64,000 nucleotides of DNA from Planctomycetota bacterium (GTDB taxonomy: Bacteria > Planctomycetota > GCA-2746535): contig NVWA01000002.1 in assembly GCA_002746535.1 (NCBI GenBank), positions 256,919-320,918 of the forward strand, read 5' to 3'. The notes beneath the pieces are model-generated. The model was not told the DNA's origin and made no database searches. It saw only the letters and a list, made by a program, of their open reading frames with translations. Below are positions 8,816-15,764 of the stretch, piece by piece; the stretch's first letter is position 1; the number at the start of each line of letters is the position of its first letter. A program made the position numbers and the translations under genes.

Positions 8816-9542
8816 TTTGCAATAATGATATCAAATCTTTACCTTTAATAGGATGATTGAATGATTTGTGTTCAGCAACAGCTAGAATTCCAAGAAGATC
8901 TTGATTGTTTAATATTGGTATCGCCGCCCTTCTAATACCATTGCTATTATAATGCTTATCATAAACATATTCGTTTGAACGTGCATTCTCAATATGCTTT
9001 AAGAAGTCTACGTTTGGTAGTTTTATAAGATCCTTTTTTTCATTTACCGTATAAAGTTTACCGGCGCCTTCAATCTTTGAATTTCTGAATGCATAACCTA
9101 AACAAGATACCGCTTCAAGTTCTGTAGCCCATTTTCGGATAAACCCTATTTTAGCTCTTACCTGCACTTCTTGATCATGAGGAATACACCTTTCCATTAA
9201 AGTCATTCCAACTTCATTAAGGACATACCATTCTACAGAACGAGACAACTTATAGCAAATACTTGCCATTATTGTTGGTAGATTGTTAATTATTTCACTT
9301 CTAGGTAAAATCCGTTTTTCCAAAATCGATTTTGATGACGAATACTTTTTTGTAATTTCGCATTTGCTTACATAATTCAGTTGCTGCAATGTATCAAGCA
9401 ATCTTAGCAACGATGATTTTGGGGCATTGGTTTTTTCTGCCAACTCCTCTAGAGAAAACTCCTTGCCGTTCATCATTATTTTTAAAAGTCCAAGACCCCT
9501 GGCTAGCGCAGGCGCTTCATATTTTTTATCAAATTCAATCAT
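8796..9542 (-). CDS. IclR-family transcriptional regulator
   Basis: A DNA-binding regulator with an N-terminal winged helix (KEFSLEELAEKTNAPKSSLL region) and a C-terminal GAF-like effector domain typical of IclR (GIRRAAIPILNNQDLLGIL). The open frame extends back to 9596. The ATG at 9542 (MIEFDKKYEAPAL) is preferred because family members begin just before the A-L-x-R-G-L-x-L-L helix. It overlaps the ADP-ribosylglycohydrolase gene, suggesting local control of that gene and perhaps of the nitrilase and propeller genes downstream. The effector is unknown. Confidence 0.8.
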   Translation of the reverse strand: MIEFDKKYEAPALARGLGLLKIMMNGKEFSLEELAEKTNAPKSSLLRLLDTLQQLNYVSKCEITKKYSSSKSILEKRILPRSEIINNLPTIMASICYKLSRSVEWYVLNEVGMTLMERCIPHDQEVQVRAKIGFIRKWATELEAVSCLGYAFRNSKIEGAGKLYTVNEKKDLIKLPNVDFLKHIENARSNEYVYDKHYNSNGIRRAAIPILNNQDLLGILAVAEHKSFNHPIKGKDLISLLQNEISNQ

Positions 9543-9731
9543 TACCATGGTTTCATATTTGGTTTCAATTTCATATATGGTTTTACTTAGAAACACCCTC
9601 GAGTCAAATATTAACTCAAGAAGAGCAAGACTTAGAAATTGATAGGGTTTTCAAATTGAATTAAATAGAAAATTCGCAATTATTCTGGATAAATTTTAAA
9701 TCGCATAAATTATTTTTATTTCGTCTAAAAG

Positions 9732-10769
9732 TTATTCTGTTGAGTTCTCCATGGCATGATTTTCGTTATTTTTTCTAGGATTCGCCTTTTTTTCGGAATT
9801 TACCTGTTGGTTCTTAAGAGCTTCTGAAATGCCGATCTTTATTTTAAGTGCTGAATTCTCTAGAATTAGCTCTTTCTGGTGTTTCTGAAGTCTTTCTAAT
9901 TGCTTCCGAAGTTCAGAAGCATGTTTCTTTTCTTCTGAAATTTTCTGATTTGAGAGGAATGTCTTCTCTTTTTCTTCAGAAATCAATTTTTCTTTATTAA
10001 TTAGCTGCTTATATAGCTCATCAAGCTTAATCAATAGCTCAGATGTCTTTTTCTGAAGACTTATTTCTTGGTTTTTGACAATTTTATCAATTTCAAGCCT
10101 AAGTTTGTCCTTATCTAAGCTAATTTTCTCAATTGTTTGGTCCAATTTGGTTAAATTAGCCTTCAATTGGGTACTATTTACAAGAAATATCTTCTCCGTT
10201 TCTTTATTTTTCCAAACATAAACACCAATTGCCATAGCAATAAAGAGAATCATCATTAAAACAAACAAATAAGTGCCAAAACGAGAGAAACTCTTTTCGG
10301 AAAGCACATCTTTTTGCTTCAGAACGGCTTCTTTTTCGTTCCGAAGGCTTTCTTTTTCATTCCGAAGGCTTTCAATTTCATTCTGAAACAGCTGTGCTTT
10401 TTCAGAAACACTTCCGTTATTTAGGGCTAATGTGTTTAAGTCCTTATATTTAGCTTCTAATTTTTCCGAAAGAATATTAATCTGAGTTCGTTTCTCATCA
10501 AGCCTTGCTTCTAAAACCAACTCATTTTTTGATGGTCCACTTTCTTTTTCAACCTCAACTTCAACTGGTCGTGCTATATCGGCAGGTGACGAACTTGCTT
10601 CTTTATGCTCAAAAACGTTTCTTTCACCCATTATTTTGCTTACTTCATAGCATATTTGACCATTTTTTCGCGTTTTATTGATTTTTCCAGATTTCACCCA
10701 GTTGTCTAAAGTGCGTTCTGTAACTTTAAACATTGAAGTTGCTTCAATTTTAGATACCCATTTTTCCAT
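9732..10769 (-). CDS. Membrane-anchored coiled-coil protein with N-terminal HTH (putative origin-binding protein)
   Basis: A 345-residue protein in three parts. Residues 1-50 form a MerR/excisionase-like helix-turn-helix (WVSKIEATSMFKVTERTLDN, then W-V-K-S-G-K and a basic wing). A charged coiled coil with exact heptad repeats follows (SLRNEKE twice). Near residues 163-184 there is one transmembrane helix (GTYLFVLMMILFIAMAIGVY), then about 150 more residues of coiled coil, predicted periplasmic. The frame extends to 10850, but those 27 extra residues are translated AT-rich leader. The ATG at 10769 is preferred because the HTH begins there. The gene carries 16 TTCNGAA palindromes, one only 5 bp before its ATG. 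The architecture recalls RacA (MerR-type HTH plus coiled coil that attaches oriC to the cell pole), but with a built-in membrane helix. Function is inferred. Confidence 0.7.
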   Translation of the reverse strand: MEKWVSKIEATSMFKVTERTLDNWVKSGKINKTRKNGQICYEVSKIMGERNVFEHKEASSSPADIARPVEVEVEKESGPSKNELVLEARLDEKRTQINILSEKLEAKYKDLNTLALNNGSVSEKAQLFQNEIESLRNEKESLRNEKEAVLKQKDVLSEKSFSRFGTYLFVLMMILFIAMAIGVYVWKNKETEKIFLVNSTQLKANLTKLDQTIEKISLDKDKLRLEIDKIVKNQEISLQKKTSELLIKLDELYKQLINKEKLISEEKEKTFLSNQKISEEKKHASELRKQLERLQKHQKELILENSALKIKIGISEALKNQQVNSEKKANPRKNNENHAMENSTE

Positions 10770-10781
10770 AAATTTTCCGAA
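9792..10781 (-). repeat. TTCNGAA palindrome array inside the HTH/membrane-protein gene (16 copies)
   Basis: Copies start at 9792, 9822, 9883, 9904, 9912, 9933, 9975, 10051, 10296, 10318, 10339, 10360, 10381, 10401, 10464 and 10775. Six consecutive copies (10296-10407) are spaced 22, 21, 21, 21 and 20 bp, two helical turns. They encode different residues (S-E, F-Q-N, L-R-N, V-L-K) in two reading frames, so the DNA motif rather than the protein seems to be conserved. The copy at 10775 sits at the translation start, suggesting autoregulation. Confidence 0.7.
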
Positions 10782-10866
10782 AATTAAAAAAATATCAAAA
10801 AGTTTTATGAATTGTAAGAACAGAACTAATGAAAGTAAATCTAAAACCAATAAAGTTTTCTATATT

Positions 10867-11000
10867 TTCTGAAATTATAAGTCCATATATATCAATAATT
10901 TATAGATTAATTAGAAATAAAGCAGATCTTTAAAACGAAATCAGTCGCAATAAATGAGGCATTTCCGAAAGATAATTTTTCTTTCTGAAGAACTTCAGAA
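10867..11000. repeat. TTCNGAA group A (4 copies)
   Basis: Copies start at 10867, 10963, 10983 and 10994. The last two are 11 bp apart, one helical turn. They lie upstream of the HTH/membrane-protein gene, on its promoter side. Confidence 0.65.
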
Positions 11001-11189
11001 GCTGAAGAATCAGCTGCTTAGGCTAATATTATTTAATAAAAGGTGGACCGGGAATACTAAGCACAGTTCTATATTAATATATTTTATTTGACCTGCTTAA
11101 ATAATAGTGTCAAGCAATCGGCCAAGATCTATTTTTTTGACAAAATTAGTCATAACCATCTGATAATTATAATCTTGTGAATATTTTTT

Positions 11190-11205
11190 TGTTTCACGTG
11201 AAACA
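11190..11205. other. parS: parS centromere site, exact consensus
   Basis: The 16 bases TGTTTCACGTGAAACA match the bacterial chromosomal ParB-binding consensus at every position and form a perfect palindrome. Such sites load ParB and SMC and are clustered close to oriC in most bacteria. I saw no second full copy in the window and no parA or parB gene, so ParB must be encoded elsewhere. Confidence 0.93.
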
Positions 11206-11660
11206 ATATATAGATATATGATTGATGAGATTGATCGCAAGTATGGAGTAAACAAAATCTTGGTTGATTATATATAAGAATGCCCACAATGACTTAAAGC
11301 GATTGAAAAATTATCAATAGGGCTCTATATTTATAAAATATGGCATCTTATCTATATATAGCTATAAAAGCCTTTTAATGCCAAGATATTGTATTACAGA
11401 GATCCTTTAAGATAGAATAAATATAGATTCTGAATTAACTTTTATCGCTTTTGAGCAAAAACTAATTAGCGATTGCTCATTTATAAATAAATACTCTAAT
11501 GAAAGAGGATTTTACCTAAATAATTAGATCTCTCATAAAAACTGTATTTTAAATAAAAATACATTACATACACATAAAACATACAATACAAAGGGAACGG
11601 CGTTAATGTGCTATTTCCAGGTAGTTATGAAAATAGTTCCGGTTTATACCAGAGTAGAAC

Positions 11661-11676
11661 TTCCGATATTGCTCCT
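11661..11676 (+). repeat. Iteron-like 16-bp repeat, copy 1
   Basis: TTCCGATATTGCTCCT, two differences from the consensus TTCCGATATTGTTCCC. Confidence 0.65.
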
Positions 11677-12019
11677 AATGGAAAATAATCCATAACAACT
11701 TGTTAAATAGATACTTATGTGTTTTACCCCTTTTTAGAAAGGAGAAATCATTTCTGCCTTTATAGAATTTCATCGGTAAAATCAATAATATTTATCTTTG
11801 AATCTAACAATTTGAAAACCCCTTTATAAATAATGACATACTTTTTTATCTAATTAGCACAATATGTAGATATATTACTAAATTAAAACCTATATATAGT
11901 GCTAATTGGATTAAATAGGTGCGAGTACATTATATTTTATATTTTACGTAATGACAAATGCAGCAGTATATTGCGGTTAAATTATTAAGGTTTCAAAATG
12001 TTGTAGAAAGGAAAAGTGT

Positions 12020-12035
12020 TTCCAATATTGATCCC
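12020..12035 (+). repeat. Iteron-like 16-bp repeat, copy 2
   Basis: TTCCAATATTGATCCC, two differences from consensus. It lies 32 bp from copy 3. Confidence 0.65.
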
Positions 12036-12051
12036 GGCTTTTGGAATTTGT

Positions 12052-12067
12052 TTCCGATTATGCTCCT
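12052..12067 (+). repeat. Iteron-like 16-bp repeat, copy 3
   Basis: TTCCGATTATGCTCCT, four differences from consensus. Same orientation as copy 2. Confidence 0.55.
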
Positions 12068-12186
12068 TGCCCTGAAATAAGGGTTTATGACAATAAAGTT
12101 CCTTTCCGAAATCTTCTGAAGTAGGGTTGATTCGCATTAATTCCTTATAAATAAGGACTTACAAATACTTTTGAGAAGGGTCTAAT

Positions 12187-12202
12187 TTCCGAGATTGTTC
12201 CC
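12187..12202 (+). repeat. Iteron-like 16-bp repeat, copy 4
   Basis: TTCCGAGATTGTTCCC, one difference from consensus. Confidence 0.7.
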
Positions 12203-12212
12203 AGAGGTCTTT

Positions 12213-12228
12213 TTCCAATATTGATCCT
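12213..12228 (+). repeat. Iteron-like 16-bp repeat, copy 5
   Basis: TTCCAATATTGATCCT, three differences from consensus. It lies 26 bp after copy 4 in the same orientation. Confidence 0.6.
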
Positions 12229-12422
12229 ACTGGGATTAATCTATAAGTCCTTATTGTGTAGGTGCTTAACAGAAACAGGAGCTTTTGATAGTTTCTGAAA
12301 TAATGATATGCTTTAGGCTCAACTTCGGAAATAATTCGGAAATTAAAACATAAGCCTTTTATTTATAATAGTTTATGGAAAGAAGAAGTTATTACTTATT
12401 TCGGTTATTTTAAAGAAAAAGT

Positions 12423-12438
12423 TTCCTATTTGGATCCT
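12423..12438 (+). repeat. Iteron-like 16-bp repeat, copy 6 (degenerate)
   Basis: TTCCTATTTGGATCCT, five differences from consensus. It is kept because it lies 24 bp from copy 7 in the same orientation. Confidence 0.4.
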
Positions 12439-12446
12439 ATCATTGT

Positions 12447-12462
12447 TTCCGAAAAAGATCCC
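12447..12462 (+). repeat. Iteron-like 16-bp repeat, copy 7
   Basis: TTCCGAAAAAGATCCC, four differences from consensus. Its first seven bases are also a TTCNGAA palindrome. Confidence 0.45.
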
Positions 12463-13494
12463 AAGTGGATAGCTATTTAAAAGAATAATATTAGGTAATC
12501 AAGTTTTTTACTTTGAATCCTGGAAGCCGACCAGCTCTTAAGACTTATGACATTTAAGGTCAATATTATCCATGTCTAATATTTTAAAGACCTCTCTTAC
12601 TGATATCTATGTCGTGGAAAATTAAAAGAAAAGACTATTAGGGAAAACAAAATCTTAGAATTTGACACTATAAATATATCGACGGGACCATAAGAAATCT
12701 TTCTGATGGGTTTTTAACTTTTAATTGGTGGCTGCGAGGGGCGTTCTCTTTAGGTTTTTTAAAACGTATTGGTCATAGAAAAATCCTATTTGTTTTAAAT
12801 ATGTTATAAACAAAATCCCGGCAGTGGTTTATTATAATTTTCTACCGACGTAAAAGAAAAAAGGGGCGGGGTGGCCCATGATTGAAGATATTTCTTTATT
12901 GGTTTATGACCTTTAACTTTACAGCAAATCTTTTAAAGGTTTCATTTTATCTTAAGATGAAAATAAATTTTGGAAAAGAAGATCTTGGAAAAAGTATCAT
13001 ATAAAATGGAAGAGCAAATGTAGAAGTATTCATTTTTGAATTGTTAAGCAAAAGAGTTCTTATTGAAAAGAGGCTATAAAATTTATTAGCCATGGAGGGA
13101 TTATTTTTTTAGATAAGTAGGATTAAAATTTATATGTAAATCAGAATATGTCTTAATTTATTATAATTTAATTATCGACTTACGAGAGGTGAATATATTT
13201 TTATAAGACCTAACTGACGGCAATAAATATTTTATTCATAAACGTAGAACAATTTAATTTAAATTTTTTAATATAAAGATATTGTGTTTTGTCTAAATTT
13301 AAAAGTTAATTTCGTAACCCCTAAGTAAGAAATCACACAGTGCATAATTACATAAGCATAGCAATAATGAATACTAGTGAAATTAAGAGTTAAATCAAGA
13401 GTGTTGCCTCGTTCTAAAATTATTTTAATATTAATGGCTAAAATTTGATACCAAAAAGTAAAATATTAGGAATTACCAAGATCTAATTCTTGAC

Positions 13495-13683
13495 TTCAGA
13501 AAGAAAATGAAATTTCGGAAACTAAATATAAGTACTTATATTTTAATATATTATAAATATTTCTGAAGAAATTCAGAAAAAAGTAGAAACAAAATTTCTG
13601 AAAATTACTATAAATTCGGAAATATAATTTGATTATTAAATAGCCCAAAAAATAAAATTATTGAAACAGAAAAGCTTTCTGAA
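13495..13683. repeat. TTCNGAA group C (7 copies)
   Basis: Copies start at 13495, 13514, 13561, 13572, 13596, 13615 and 13677. Spacings of 19, 11 and 19 bp recur. The group lies just beyond the 3' end of the initiator gene. Confidence 0.65.
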
Positions 13684-13748
13684 ACACAGGCCACCCAAGT
13701 AGTTTTAATGAAATAGTTTCAAGAATGTAATTCTTAATTCTTAATTAT

Positions 13749-13764
13749 TTCCGATTTTGTTCCC
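13749..13764 (+). repeat. Iteron-like 16-bp repeat, copy 8
   Basis: TTCCGATTTTGTTCCC, one difference from consensus. It lies 40 bp past the end of the initiator gene. Confidence 0.7.
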
Positions 13765-13803
13765 GAAAAATGGAATAAAAAGAGTAAGAAGATTCAGCTT
13801 ATA

Positions 13804-15390
13804 CTAATTTTTTTGAGGCATATATGGTTTTGCAAGGTCACCTGTCATGTACAGATCCTTGAAAACATTAAAAGGTAAAACATTGTATGGGGCTGAAGTC
13901 AGCAGATCATATTCTACAAAAGATTTTTTATCGCGTTTAGTTTTTTTCATAAACTCATCGTCATGCGAGAGCCTATCGATTTCTTCTTTTACTTGATCAT
14001 CCCAGTAAAGACCTTCCGCATTTAATACATTTTCTTTGGATGTGCTGTAGTATTTTTTGTAAAGTTCGTTGATGTTTTTTGAAGAACTTTGCGAGATCTT
14101 TTTCTTGCGTTTGGCATTGGCCACTTTTTGATAATCATCTGGATTTGCCTTTTCGAGAATTCCATTAAAGTATTTTGTGGGGGATGAAATACGCTTAGAT
14201 TTTTTTATTCTTTCAAATTCATTGATCGCATATTCAAGGTGATCTTTAGAGTGAGCCTTGTAAATATAATTTGCTTCGTTTACTGAAAAACCTATGACCG
14301 TTAAGCTACTTACAATGGCATCTTCTTCCTGACTTGTAGCCAACATTAAAGAGCTTGAGTCGACAAGATATGGAACTTGGGCCGGTTCAATTACAACTCT
14401 TTGACCTAATTCAAAGCGAATAATAACTTCACTTGCTTTGGGTCTCTTAGAAATTGGTTTTTGCGGATTTGCACTTAAGTAAACATAACTTTTCAATAAG
14501 TCATTTCTAATCAGCTCTTTTAAGATCGGTTCTAAGTCTTCTTTTATTTTTGAAAGAGCTTTCCGTTTTGGATTTAAAGGGAGGTCGTGTGATAAATCCT
14601 CCAGGTTGTAATCGATGACTTCGGATCTCAATGTTTGATAAATGGAGCATAGTAAAATGTATAATGATATGCTTCGCGATGAATTTAAATTGGCAATCAT
14701 AGCCAAATTCACTCTTGAGCTATCCTGAGTATTTAAACATTGAATATAAATGGCATTGATTTGAACAAAATATCTTTCAACTTCACGGCCTTTTTCTCCG
14801 GTTTTTAATTTACCATAAAAGGAAATAAACGTAGAGTTTGTTTCTTTGGTGATGGGGTTTCTTTTGCCTGATTTTGGATCAATTAAAGTCAGGGCATTTG
14901 AGCTTTCAATTGTCATTCTTGTTAAAGCAGTAAATGCTGTGTTGAATTCTTTTGCGCGTCTGCCATTGTATGGAATGTCAAATATACGGCATAATTCATG
15001 CATTGAGAAAGAGACCTTACCATCAATAGGTTTATTTCGCCTTTCCCATAAATATTTTATTCCTAGCAAAGCTAACCAAGCGGCTTTTCCTTGTGCCGTT
15101 CGATTTGTTCCCGCATCAGCAATAAATCTTATTTTTTGCTCGACAATAGCACCATCATTAGGGTTGATCGTAGATCTTGTCCATTCTCGAATAGGACGAT
15201 CATCTCCCATAAAGGAAATAAAGGGAAAAAGCGCTACAGGATTTGCGACATCGAAATATTTAAAATCTTTGGATAATTCATTTTTTTGAATTTCAGGAGC
15301 AAGATTACTCTGATCATTTATCGAAGAGACCTCAATCACAGGCAAGTCTTCGTCGTTAAATACTTCACTTTTCTTTTTCTTTTTTGCCAT
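13804..15390 (-). CDS. Plasmid-type replication initiator protein (Rep_3/RepA-like winged helix)
   Basis: A 528-residue protein with a very basic N-terminus (M-A-K-K-K-K-K). The central region (about residues 85-340) resembles tandem winged-helix initiators of theta-replicating plasmids. It has a helix-rich first domain (FSMHELCRIFDIPYNGRRAK), a stretch with FISFYGKLK, and a characteristic helix with SRSISLYILLCSIYQTLR. A second winged helix ends in EVIIRFELG. Such proteins bind iterons and open the origin. The remaining 190 residues are hydrophilic and unassigned, making it longer than typical plasmid Reps. Iteron-like repeats lie on both sides, and a palindrome and a DnaA box lie upstream. 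RPA-type or another initiator family is possible. Confidence 0.65.
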   Translation of the reverse strand: MAKKKKKSEVFNDEDLPVIEVSSINDQSNLAPEIQKNELSKDFKYFDVANPVALFPFISFMGDDRPIREWTRSTINPNDGAIVEQKIRFIADAGTNRTAQGKAAWLALLGIKYLWERRNKPIDGKVSFSMHELCRIFDIPYNGRRAKEFNTAFTALTRMTIESSNALTLIDPKSGKRNPITKETNSTFISFYGKLKTGEKGREVERYFVQINAIYIQCLNTQDSSRVNLAMIANLNSSRSISLYILLCSIYQTLRSEVIDYNLEDLSHDLPLNPKRKALSKIKEDLEPILKELIRNDLLKSYVYLSANPQKPISKRPKASEVIIRFELGQRVVIEPAQVPYLVDSSSLMLATSQEEDAIVSSLTVIGFSVNEANYIYKAHSKDHLEYAINEFERIKKSKRISSPTKYFNGILEKANPDDYQKVANAKRKKKISQSSSKNINELYKKYYSTSKENVLNAEGLYWDDQVKEEIDRLSHDDEFMKKTKRDKKSFVEYDLLTSAPYNVLPFNVFKDLYMTGDLAKPYMPQKN

Positions 15391-15404
15391 AACTCTGTGT
15401 CTTG

Positions 15405-15420
15405 ATCATGATATCATGAT
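15405..15420. promoter_or_regulatory. Perfect 16-bp palindrome upstream of the initiator gene
   Basis: ATCATGATATCATGAT equals its own reverse complement and lies 15-30 bp before the initiator ATG. Plasmid initiators commonly repress their own gene through such a site, so an operator is the simplest reading. Confidence 0.55.
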
Positions 15421-15451
15421 AGGGAGTAGAATTCTATTTGATGAATATCTT

Positions 15452-15460
15452 TTATCCACA
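15452..15460 (+). promoter_or_regulatory. DnaA box (perfect TTATCCACA)
   Basis: An exact match to the high-affinity DnaA box, about 62 bp upstream of the initiator start. DnaA boxes beside rep genes are common in iteron origins. Confidence 0.6.
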
Positions 15461-15609
15461 TCGTTTTATTGAGATTCTTTATTTCCATTCATTTAGAAAA
15501 TCATTTCATATGCAGGCATGACATTAATTTTAGGCAATACTGTATTTAATAAAAAGAGATAAGAAATGAATAAACATGTACCCGCTTTAGTTTGAATGGG
15601 TGAAATTTA

Positions 15610-15618
15610 TTTTCCACA
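15610..15618 (+). promoter_or_regulatory. Possible second DnaA box (relaxed)
   Basis: TTTTCCACA fits the relaxed consensus TTWTNCACA and lies 158 bp from the perfect box in the same orientation. Chance occurrence cannot be excluded. Confidence 0.3.
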
Positions 15619-15658
15619 AAGATATTCGAAAGCTGTTTTTACAATAGCAAATCTAATT

Positions 15659-15674
15659 TTCCGATATCGTTCCC
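15659..15674 (+). repeat. Iteron-like 16-bp repeat, copy 9
   Basis: TTCCGATATCGTTCCC, one difference from consensus. It lies between the initiator and methyltransferase genes. Confidence 0.7.
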
Positions 15675-15764
15675 AGTGCTTTTTAAATTAACGGGTGGCC
15701 ATATAACTACATATATAGGCTATTTGTAAGCAAATAACAAGATATAGTAGTTTCTTGTATTAAG

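Larger units (their letters stand above)
12150..12255. repeat. 12-bp perfect inverted repeat enclosing two iteron-like repeats
   Basis: AATAAGGACTTA (12150-12161) and its exact complement TAAGTCCTTATT (12244-12255) flank repeat copies 4 and 5. The arms are 82 bp apart, too far for a simple terminator hairpin. They may be paired protein-binding sites. Confidence 0.5.
12104..12341. repeat. TTCNGAA group B (5 copies)
   Basis: Copies start at 12104, 12114, 12293, 12324 and 12335. Two close pairs are 10 and 11 bp apart. A further copy at 12447 overlaps the start of 16-bp repeat copy 7. Confidence 0.65.
10770..13803. other. 3-kb gene-free region: probable replication origin / segregation centre
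   Basis: No convincing gene is present on either strand. The stretch is very AT-rich and holds one consensus parS, eight copies of the 16-bp element, and 17 TTCNGAA palindromes in three groups. It also holds a 12-bp inverted repeat and very AT-rich tracts (for example 13120-13290) that could unwind. It is bordered by the HTH/membrane-protein gene and the replication initiator gene, both transcribed leftward. The combination of parS, iteron-like repeats and an initiator gene is what is expected of an origin. Which part unwinds cannot be decided by reading. Confidence 0.7.
15391..15764. other. Upstream region of the initiator gene
   Basis: This 374-bp gene-free stretch contains a 16-bp palindrome (15405-15420), a perfect DnaA box (15452-15460), a relaxed DnaA box (15610-15618) and iteron-like repeat copy 9. 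It is the best candidate for a compact plasmid-style origin or for the autoregulated rep promoter. Confidence 0.55.

Noticed and set aside
10770-10850. N-terminal extension of the HTH/membrane protein to 10850
   Set aside because: The 27 extra residues are an unbroken hydrophobic translation of AT-rich leader, and they overlap a TTCNGAA site; the HTH starts at the ATG at 10769.
13339-13347. AGTGCATAA as a reverse DnaA box
   Set aside because: One mismatch at a key position and no neighbours; too weak in AT-rich DNA.
10770-13803. CRISPR array
   Set aside because: Repeats are 7 or 16 bp with irregular spacing and no conserved 25-35 bp repeat or cas gene.
10770-13803. Decayed genes or tRNA in the 3-kb gene-free region
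   Set aside because: I found no protein-like frame on either strand and no cloverleaf or TTCRA-type arm.
14846-15289. Open + strand frame of 147 codons inside the initiator gene
   Set aside because: Antisense to a gene with far better coding character; no ribosome site.
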